Shown: positions 1 through 4,906 of the stretch, piece after piece
Layout: every line of letters begins with the position of its first letter
Position numbering within the stretch: position 1 is the stretch's first letter
Source: Alphaproteobacteria bacterium
GTDB lineage: Bacteria > Pseudomonadota > Alphaproteobacteria > JAEULC01
Length of the DNA: 11,887 bases
Direction: 5' to 3'
NCBI GenBank assembly: GCA_020851015.1
Contig: JADZDN010000261.1
Coordinates: 1-11,887, forward strand
The notes under the pieces: generated by a model
The model's input: the letters and a program-made list of their open reading frames with translations, nothing else
Database searches by the model: none
Told to the model about the DNA's origin: nothing
Program-made: the position numbers and the translations under genes

Positions 1-92
1 AGTCCGCCGAACGGATCGTCAAGGTGCTGCGGGAGATCGACGACCCGCGCGGCATGGTGCGCAAAAGCTTCCACGACCTGCCTCAGCCCTGA
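1..92 (+). CDS. C-terminal end of an unidentified gene, possibly a NeuC/LegG-type 2-epimerase
   Basis: Only the last 29 codons and a TGA stop (90-92) are inside the window, reading in the frame that starts at base 3. The visible tail begins SAERIVKVLREIDD and ends KSFHDLPQP. No domain can be recognised from so short a piece. The helix with AERIV near the end and a final F-x-D-L resemble, as I remember them, the C-termini of hydrolysing UDP-GlcNAc or GDP-sugar 2-epimerases (NeuC/LegG). Such a gene is expected next to a neuB gene, which lies 230 bases downstream on the same strand. The reading frame is well supported by codon use; the function is inferred from context only. Extending the window to the left would decide it. 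Confidence 0.55.
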   Translation, partial: SAERIVKVLREIDDPRGMVRKSFHDLPQP

Positions 93-289
93 TGCCAGCG
101 GCCGGTCAGGATGTGGAACGTCCCGGTCAATCCGTGCTGGAGCGGCCAGTAGAGCGGCCAGGCGATCGCCCAGATCAGCCAGCGCAGCGGCGGCGCCCAC
201 CACGGCCCCACGCCCTCGCGCCGGACGATCTGGAACGCCAGCGTCCGCACTGCGATGATGGCGTAGGCGTAAAGCAGGATCGAGAGCAC
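83..289 (-). CDS. small hydrophobic protein, 68 aa, unknown function
   Basis: This GTG-started frame encodes a short membrane-like protein with two hydrophobic stretches (about residues 3-20 and 34-52), rich in Trp and Leu, with a basic link between them (QIVRRE). It lies antisense to the direction of the flanking genes and its last 10 bases overlap the end of the upstream + strand gene. A GGAAG sequence sits 9 bases before the GTG. Almost every codon ends in G or C, as in the sure genes here, whereas the opposing + strand frame (92-325) has clearly weaker third-position bias and an Arg/Pro-rich shadow-like product. I therefore favour this strand. I recognise no family. A role beside nonulosonate genes is possible but not shown. 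Confidence 0.6.
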   Translation of the reverse strand: MLSILLYAYAIIAVRTLAFQIVRREGVGPWWAPPLRWLIWAIAWPLYWPLQHGLTGTFHILTGRWHQG

Positions 290-321
290 GCGATGCGACT
301 TCCGGCCGGGGCAACGCCGCG

Positions 322-1401
322 ATGAGCGGCGCGCGAGGGGCGCTCATCATCGCCGAGGCCGGCGTCAACCACAACGGCTCGGTCGAGCGCGCGCTGGAAC
401 TGGTCGACGCCGCCAGGGACTGCAGCGCCGACGTGGTGAAATTCCAGACCTTCAGCGCCGAGGCCCTGGCGGCCGCGGCGGCGCCCAAGGCCGAATACCA
501 GGCCGCCAACACCGGCGCGGCCGGCGCGCAGCTCGAGATGCTGCGCGCGCTGGAGCTGGACGAAGCCGCCCATCGCCGCCTGGTCGCGCGCTGCGCCGCG
601 CGCGACATCGAGTTCCTGTCCACCGCCTTCGACGTCAGGAGCCTGGACCTTGTCCTGTCGCTCGGCGTCAAGCGCCTGAAGATGCCCTCGGGCGAGATCA
701 CCAACGGGCCGCTGCTCTTGAAGGCCGCGCGCAGCGGCCTGCCGATCCTGTTGTCCACCGGCATGGCCGACCTGAAGGAGATCGAGACGGCGCTCGGCGT
801 GCTGGCCTTCGGCTATAGCGCGCCCCGCGAGGCCGTGCCCTCCCCGCTCGCCTTCCGCGCCGCGCTGCTGGGCGACGACGGGCAGCGCCTGCTGACCGAG
901 CGCGTGACGGTGCTGCACTGCACGACGCACTACCCCGCGCCGCTGGAGGACGTGAACCTGCGCGCGATGGACACGATCACCAGGCGGTTCAACCTCAAGG
1001 TCGGCTATTCCGACCACACGCTGGGCATCGCGGTCGCGATCGCCGCCGTGGCGCGCGGGGCGGTCGCGATCGAGAAGCACCTGACGCTCGACCGCAGCCT
1101 GTCCGGCCCCGACCACAAGGCGTCGCTGGAGCCGGCCGAGTTCAAGGCGATGGTCGCGGCGATCCGCGGCGTCGAAGCCGCCCTGGGCACGCCCGACAAG
1201 CGCGCGACGGCGAGCGAACAGCCGAACATCCCGATCGCGCGCAAGAGCCTGGTCGCGGCGCGCGCCATCGCCAAGGGCGAAACCTTCACGGCGGAAAACC
1301 TGATCACGCTGCGGCCGGGCGGCGGACGCTCGCCGATGGACTACTGGTCGCTGCTGGGCCAGCCGGCCGAGCGCGACTACCAAAAGCACGAGCCGATCTA
1401 G
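322..1401 (+). CDS. neuB: N-acetylneuraminate synthase family protein (sialic/legionaminic acid synthase)
   Basis: This enzyme condenses phosphoenolpyruvate with a six-carbon N-acetylated sugar to make a nine-carbon nonulosonic acid in the cytoplasm. The NeuB TIM barrel (about residues 8-290) shows IIAEAGVNHNG (9-19), KFQTF (40-44), KMPSGEITN (120-128), GYSDHT (228-233), EKH (251-253) and GPDHKASLEP (262-271). His232 and His253 match the two metal-binding histidines of meningococcal NeuB and keep the same 21-residue spacing. The C-terminal SAF (antifreeze-like) domain begins near RKSLVAAR (307). The length, 359 aa, is normal for the family. The ATG gives a good N-terminus although no strong ribosome site precedes it. 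The neighbouring PtmE-like gene makes legionaminate a likelier product than Neu5Ac, so LegI would be the specific name; this is inference. Confidence 0.95.
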   Translation: MSGARGALIIAEAGVNHNGSVERALELVDAARDCSADVVKFQTFSAEALAAAAAPKAEYQAANTGAAGAQLEMLRALELDEAAHRRLVARCAARDIEFLSTAFDVRSLDLVLSLGVKRLKMPSGEITNGPLLLKAARSGLPILLSTGMADLKEIETALGVLAFGYSAPREAVPSPLAFRAALLGDDGQRLLTERVTVLHCTTHYPAPLEDVNLRAMDTITRRFNLKVGYSDHTLGIAVAIAAVARGAVAIEKHLTLDRSLSGPDHKASLEPAEFKAMVAAIRGVEAALGTPDKRATASEQPNIPIARKSLVAARAIAKGETFTAENLITLRPGGGRSPMDYWSLLGQPAERDYQKHEPI

Positions 1402-2624
1402 GCGCAGGCGCCTTCCGGCAGGTGCGCAAGGCGCGGCACGGGCGAGGCCATGATCACCCCGGCCTGCACCGCGAAGCCGAGGGCAGCGAGCACCAGGCAG
1501 AACTCGGGCCCATAGCCCGCGCCAACCACGCCGCCGATCGCCGCGCCCAAGGGACGCGCGCCGGCCGTCGCCATCATCACCAAGGCCGATACGCGGCCGA
1601 GCATTGCCGCGGGCGTGACGGCCTGGCGCAGCGTCGTCTGGCTGATCGTCCACAGGATCGGGCCGAAGCCGAACAGGAAGAAGGCGATCGCCGGCATGAC
1701 CGCGCCCGGCAGGAGCGTGGGCGGCAGCCAGATCGACGCGGCCATGACCAGGGCGGCGGCCACCGACACCAGCGGCCCCAGCGCGATCGACAGGCCGAAC
1801 GACACGATCCGCGCGATGCGCGGCGCCAGCACGACGCCGCTGACCATGCCGACGCCGAACATCGCCAGCGTCTTTCCCACCTCGGCCGTGTTCAGCCCCA
1901 GCCGATGCACCGCGTAGGGCACATAGGCCGCCTGCAGCACGAACCACGACATGTTCCAGGCGACGGCGGTGAGCAGGATCGGACGGATCAGCGCATGGCT
2001 CCAGGCGAAGTCCGCGCCTTCCATCAGGTCGTGCAGCACGGGTCGGCGCGGCATCGCCGCGCGCGGCGGCTCGGGAAGCCGGGCCAGCAGCAGGAACGCA
2101 ACGCCCGACAGCGCCACCGCCCCCGCGAACGCGGGCGACACGCCGACCCAGGCGACCAGCGCCCCTGCCAGGGCCGGCCCGGCGGCAAAGGCAAGGCTGC
2201 GCGCCAGTTCCAGCCTTCCATTGGCCCGGGCGAGGTCGTCGCGCGCCACCAGCGCCGGCACCAGCGAGGGCACCGCGACGCTGAACACCACCGTCCCGGT
2301 CGCGGCGAGGAACCCCACCGCCGCCAGCAGCGGCACCGACAGGGCGCCGAACACCAGGCAGGCCGGCACCGCCAGCAGGACTGCCGCCCGCACGATCTCG
2401 GCGCCCGCCACCAGGCGCGCCCGCGAAAACCGATCCGCCAGCAGCCCGGCGGGCAGGGACAGCAGCAGAAACGGCAGGCTTTGCATCGCGGCCAACAACC
2501 CGGTCTCGCCGGCGCCGGCACCTAGCGACATCACCGCGACGAGCGGCATGGCCGCCAACGCCACCTGCTCCGCGGACTGCGCGGCGAGATTGGACCAGGC
2601 GAGACGGCGGAAAGACGGGTTCAC
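1398..2624 (-). CDS. MFS transporter (EntS/MFS_3-like exporter)
   Basis: A 408-residue polytopic inner-membrane protein with about 12 hydrophobic helices, typical of the major facilitator superfamily. The signature loop between helices 2 and 3 is visible as G60-x-x-x-D64-R65 with following basic residues (SRARL). ANGRLELARS followed by GPALAGAL is typical of the enterobactin-exporter-like MFS_3 branch. The GTG start is fixed by AGGAG 8 bases upstream. The gene is the last of a - strand series after the PtmE-like and neuA genes, 129 bases downstream of neuA. It converges with neuB: the CTAG at 1398-1401 supplies TAG stops on both strands. The substrate is unknown. Export of a sugar intermediate or of an unrelated compound are both possible; MFS sequence alone does not tell. 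Confidence 0.88.
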   Translation of the reverse strand: MNPSFRRLAWSNLAAQSAEQVALAAMPLVAVMSLGAGAGETGLLAAMQSLPFLLLSLPAGLLADRFSRARLVAGAEIVRAAVLLAVPACLVFGALSVPLLAAVGFLAATGTVVFSVAVPSLVPALVARDDLARANGRLELARSLAFAAGPALAGALVAWVGVSPAFAGAVALSGVAFLLLARLPEPPRAAMPRRPVLHDLMEGADFAWSHALIRPILLTAVAWNMSWFVLQAAYVPYAVHRLGLNTAEVGKTLAMFGVGMVSGVVLAPRIARIVSFGLSIALGPLVSVAAALVMAASIWLPPTLLPGAVMPAIAFFLFGFGPILWTISQTTLRQAVTPAAMLGRVSALVMMATAGARPLGAAIGGVVGAGYGPEFCLVLAALGFAVQAGVIMASPVPRLAHLPEGACA

Positions 2625-2634
2625 GGGGCACGCT

Positions 2635-2657
2635 CCTGTCGCTTGCGATGCGACAGG
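2635..2657 (-). promoter_or_regulatory. hairpin overlapping the MFS Shine-Dalgarno sequence
   Basis: A perfect 8-bp inverted repeat (CCTGTCGC / GCGACAGG) with a 7-base loop lies just upstream of the MFS start. In the - strand transcript the 3' arm ends in AGG, which is the first part of the AGGAG ribosome-binding site, so the folded RNA would bury part of it. It could also be a DNA operator for a dimeric regulator. The symmetry is seen directly; the role is inferred. Confidence 0.5.
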
Positions 2658-2730
2658 GGTAGCGGTCTCTATGCGCGGGGGCGACCCGGTTCTTGCGCGA
2701 GGGGACGGTCGCGTCCTTCAATAAGCTCAC

Positions 2731-2788
2731 CCTTCGACAAGCTCAGGGTGAGGTCACTTTTCCCTCCTCATCCTGAGCTTGTCGAAGG
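2731..2788. repeat. REP-like inverted repeat around CCTTCGACAAGCTCAGG
   Basis: Two 23-base arms (2731-2753 and 2766-2788) are inverted copies with a single mismatch, separated by a 12-base loop. The 17-base core CCTTCGACAAGCTCAGG is perfect in both arms. I know this core as a very common interspersed palindromic repeat of proteobacterial genomes. The right arm and loop encode the last residues and the stop codon of neuA. Placed between neuA and the MFS gene on the same strand, the RNA stem could act as a 3' stabiliser or partial terminator; it has no clean U-run after it. Confidence 0.85.
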
Positions 2789-3509
2789 ATGCGTTCTCCG
2801 AGACCTGCATGGCGATCAACGCCTCCGCCGTGGCGAAATCGACCAGCGTGTCGATGTCAACCGAGCGTTCCTGCGGCATCGCGACCGCGCCGGTCTTGCC
2901 AAAGAGCAGGCTGTGGCCGCCCTTGCCCGCGCCTTCCATCAGCCCGTCGATCGAGAACGCGTAGACCGCGCCGTTGAGCTGGTGGGCCGGCGGCAGGGCC
3001 TGGCGGCGCTGCCAGGGATCGACGCCCGGAAGGAACGTCTCGGGCCTGCCGTCGACCAGGCGCCAGGCGCGGTGCGGGTTGAGGTCGGCCTCCTTGAACG
3101 TGGCCACGCTTTCGAGTCCACGCGCGACCATCAGGTCGAGGCAGGCAGCGACGTCGCCAGCCGAGCGCAGCGGGGCGGTCGGCTCCAGCAGCACCATGAT
3201 CGCGGCCGTCTCGCCTTCGCGGCGGAGCATGCGGATCAGGTCGCGCAGCGCGTCGGTCACCTGGGCCTCGTCGGTCGCCAGCGCCGCCGGCCGGTCGTAG
3301 ACCTCCGCGCCATGCTCGCGCGCCACCGCCGCGATCTCCACGCCGTCAGTCGAGACGAGCACCCGGTCGATCGCCGGCACGGCCTTGGCCACGTCGATCG
3401 ACCACGCAATGAGCGGCTTCCCCCCGAGGGGGCGGATGTTCTTGCCGGGCACCGACTTCGAGCCGGCGCGGGCCGGCACCACGGCGACGACGCGTTTTCC
3501 GCCGATCAC
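2754..3509 (-). CDS. neuA: CMP-nonulosonate cytidylyltransferase (NeuA/LegF-type acylneuraminate cytidylyltransferase)
   Basis: This cytoplasmic enzyme activates a nonulosonic acid with CTP to give the CMP-sugar used by glycosyltransferases. The nucleotide-binding signature is PARAGSKSVPGKN (12-24), followed by STDG (53-56), LLEPTAPLR (107-115), LNGAVYAF (178-185) and SVDIDT (216-221), the usual order in NeuA/PseF/LegF proteins. I choose the GTG at 3507-3509. It gives the expected N-terminus, has AGGG six bases upstream, and overlaps the stop of the upstream PtmE-like gene by four bases (GTGA), a translational-coupling arrangement. The frame is open further upstream but that part lies in the neighbour's coding sequence. 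Oddly, residues 241-251, from SFDKLRM onward, and the stop are supplied by the REP-like repeat, so the original C-terminus was probably altered. The CMP-legionaminate substrate is inferred from neighbours. Confidence 0.93.
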   Translation of the reverse strand: MIGGKRVVAVVPARAGSKSVPGKNIRPLGGKPLIAWSIDVAKAVPAIDRVLVSTDGVEIAAVAREHGAEVYDRPAALATDEAQVTDALRDLIRMLRREGETAAIMVLLEPTAPLRSAGDVAACLDLMVARGLESVATFKEADLNPHRAWRLVDGRPETFLPGVDPWQRRQALPPAHQLNGAVYAFSIDGLMEGAGKGGHSLLFGKTGAVAMPQERSVDIDTLVDFATAEALIAMQVSENASFDKLRMRREK

Positions 3510-4567
3510 GGCTTGCCCTGGGGAAACTCGCGCTCGAACTCGTCGTTGGCGCGGATGAAGTCGTCCAGCCGGCCGATATCCAGCCAGTATTCGCGCAGCG
3601 GAAATACGATCGCCTCCTTGCGCTGGGTCAGCATGGCGTCGAACAGGCGCGGCATGTCGTAGGGCCGCCCGGTGGGCACCATCGCCACCGCCTCGGGCTC
3701 CAGCGCATAGATGCCGGCGTTCACCAGGAAGCGCTCCTCGGGCTTCTCCTTGATATCGACGATGCGGTGCTGGTCGACCGAGACGACGCCGAACGGCACC
3801 TGGAACTGGAACTCGCGCACGCACATCGTCGCCAGCGCGCGATTGTGGGCGTGGAAGTCCAGCAGCGCGCGGAAATCGACCTTGGTCAGGATGTCGCCGT
3901 TCATGACGATCAGCGGCGCCGTCGGCTTCTCCGGCAGCAAGGTCAGCGCGCCCGCCGTGCCCAGCGGCTCCTCCTCGACCAGATAGTCGATCCGGACCCG
4001 CCAGCGCGACCCGTCGCCGAAATGCTCGCGGATCGAATCGGCCATGTAGTTGACGGCGAAGAAGAAGCGCTTGAACCCCTGCTCGGCCAAGCTGTCGACG
4101 ATGGTCTCGAGGATCGGCTTCGAGCCCACCTGCAGCATCGGCTTGGGCACGGCGTGGGTCAGCGGCTTGAGGCGCACGCCCTTGCCGCCCGCCAGCAGCA
4201 CGACCCAGTTGTCGCGCTCGGCGATCTGCAGCATCTCCAGCAGGGTTTCGAGGCCCACCACGCGGCCGGTGGCGTCCACCAGCGGGATCTGCCGGTACTG
4301 CTCGCGGCGCATCAGCGCCAGCAGCCGGCCCTTGTCCTCGCCCTGGCGCGCGACCACGGGCTTGGCGTTCATCACCTCGGTCACGGGCCGGTCGAGCCCG
4401 ACGCCGCGCAGCAGGCCGCGGCGGAAATCGCCGTCGGTGACGACGCCCATCAGCCGCCGGTCGCCGTCGACGACCAGCGCGATCTTGCCCTCCGACCGGT
4501 TGATGGTGGCCAGCGCCTCCGTCACCGTCGCCGCGGGGCCGACCAGGTATTCGTCCAGAATGGCCAT
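3506..4567 (-). CDS. CBS-domain nucleotidyltransferase (PtmE-like sugar-1-phosphate guanylyltransferase)
   Basis: A 353-residue fusion. An N-terminal CBS pair (about 5-115, with GVVTDGDFRRG at 41-51 and QIPLVD at 93-98) precedes an NTP-transferase domain (about 120-350). The latter has LAGGKGVRLKPLT (125-137), VPKPML (140-145), NGDIL (223-227), VNAGIYALE and YWLDIGRLDDF. The same architecture is found in Campylobacter PtmE, which makes GDP-glucosamine at the start of the GDP-linked legionaminic acid pathway. Its location directly upstream of and overlapping neuA supports that role. CBS domains usually bind adenosine nucleotides and may regulate the enzyme. The LAGGKG site has Val131 where Thr is usual. 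The ATG start is conventional although the ribosome site is weak. Mannose-1-phosphate guanylyltransferase or another sugar specificity remains possible. Confidence 0.88.
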   Translation of the reverse strand: MAILDEYLVGPAATVTEALATINRSEGKIALVVDGDRRLMGVVTDGDFRRGLLRGVGLDRPVTEVMNAKPVVARQGEDKGRLLALMRREQYRQIPLVDATGRVVGLETLLEMLQIAERDNWVVLLAGGKGVRLKPLTHAVPKPMLQVGSKPILETIVDSLAEQGFKRFFFAVNYMADSIREHFGDGSRWRVRIDYLVEEEPLGTAGALTLLPEKPTAPLIVMNGDILTKVDFRALLDFHAHNRALATMCVREFQFQVPFGVVSVDQHRIVDIKEKPEERFLVNAGIYALEPEAVAMVPTGRPYDMPRLFDAMLTQRKEAIVFPLREYWLDIGRLDDFIRANDEFEREFPQGKP

Positions 4568-4623
4568 CGGCTCTAGCCGCCGTCCCGTTGGCTGAAAACG
4601 CCCCGGAGGCAGCCTAGGGGAAA

Positions 4624-4632
4624 ATGGTTAAC
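4624..4632 (-). promoter_or_regulatory. GTTAACCAT motif (CtrA half-site-like), proximal copy
   Basis: On the - strand this reads GTTAACCAT, containing TTAACCAT, an 8-mer reported as a short CtrA-binding motif in Caulobacter. It lies 57 bases before the PtmE-like start codon. No TTAA-N7-TTAA full site is present. Binding is inferred from the motif and from a second copy 80 bases away. Confidence 0.4.
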
Positions 4633-4703
4633 GGGATTTTAGGGCTGGGAGGACGCAGCCGGTCCCCGGCGGCTGGAATCCGCCGGAATTCGCGTCGGGG
4701 AAC

Positions 4704-4712
4704 ATGGTTAAC
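4704..4712 (-). promoter_or_regulatory. GTTAACCAT motif (CtrA half-site-like), distal copy
   Basis: This is the second identical ATGGTTAAC/GTTAACCAT nonamer, exactly 80 bases from the first and 15 bases upstream of the predicted -35 box of the rightward promoter at 4728-4756. It could serve either divergent operon. The match is direct; the function is inferred. Confidence 0.4.
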
Positions 4713-4727
4713 AGACCAGCCGGCGCA

Positions 4728-4756
4728 TTGCGGGACGGCCCGATGCGCGGTATGAA
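4728..4756 (+). promoter_or_regulatory. putative sigma-70-type promoter of the MFS/spermidine-synthase-like gene
   Basis: TTGCGG (4728-4733), a 17-base spacer and TATGAA (4751-4756) form a plausible -35/-10 pair, giving a start near 4763 and a leader of about 140 bases. The boxes themselves are only moderate matches. The call rests mainly on a near-copy at 11499-11538 with the same 17-base spacing; both share GCGCGGTATGAAGGC. Confidence 0.5.
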
Positions 4757-4774
4757 GGCGCGCATTCCCGGGCG

Positions 4775-4906
4775 GTGTCCACACGCCAGCTGTCCAACGA
4801 TGTATTCTTGGTTGATCGCCCGGCGGTAATTTATTGTTTTTACGGTGTTATTAGACGCCTGAAGGACGTTCGGGAACGCCTGGACATGGAAGCCCTGCCG
4901 CAGTGA
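4775..4906 (+). other. possible 43-codon upstream open frame in the leader of the synthase-like gene
   Basis: A GTG-started frame runs from just after the predicted transcription start to a TGA that overlaps the GTG of the next gene by four bases (GTGA), as coupled genes do. Against it, there is no clear ribosome site, its codons are rich in A/T at third positions unlike the sure genes here, and it resembles no family I know. An internal ATG at 4886 leaves a six-codon minigene (MEALPQ). It is more likely leader sequence than a gene, and is recorded because of the coupling geometry. Confidence 0.2.

Larger units (their letters stand above)
4568..4902. other. divergent intergenic region, 335 bp, control region for both flanking operons
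   Basis: This stretch separates the - strand PtmE-like operon from the + strand synthase-like gene and holds no confident gene. It contains two ATGGTTAAC copies, one GANTC site (4676-4680), an imperfect C/G dyad at 4601-4620 followed on the - strand by a short T-run, a promoter-like pair (4728-4756), an AT-rich block (4827-4855) and a 43-codon open frame described separately. No convincing -35/-10 pair was found for the - strand gene. Confidence 0.7.

Noticed and set aside
92..325. + strand frame of 77 codons that starts at TGATG over the upstream stop and ends at ATGA over the neuB start
   Set aside because: The coupling signals are tempting, but the product is Arg/Pro-rich and third codon positions are much less G/C-biased than in the opposing frame, which encodes a membrane-like protein with a ribosome site.
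175..2730. 851-codon open frame on the - strand across neuB and the MFS gene
   Set aside because: It is a high-GC shadow: Arg/Ala/Gly-rich product without domains, overlapping clearly identified genes in other frames.
2658..2730. Search for a dedicated MFS promoter on the - strand
   Set aside because: A CATAGA box exists but no TTG-type -35 at 16-18 bases. Read-through from neuA remains the simpler explanation.
3510..3824. Upstream extension of neuA (open frame from 3824)
   Set aside because: It lies inside the PtmE-like gene and is Arg-rich shadow sequence; the GTG at 3507-3509 gives the family N-terminus and a ribosome site.
4601..4620. Terminator- or attenuator-like dyad in the PtmE-like leader, followed on the - strand by four Ts
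   Set aside because: The stem needs an internal loop and leaves a minimal apical loop, and the T-run is short. Too weak to call a terminator.
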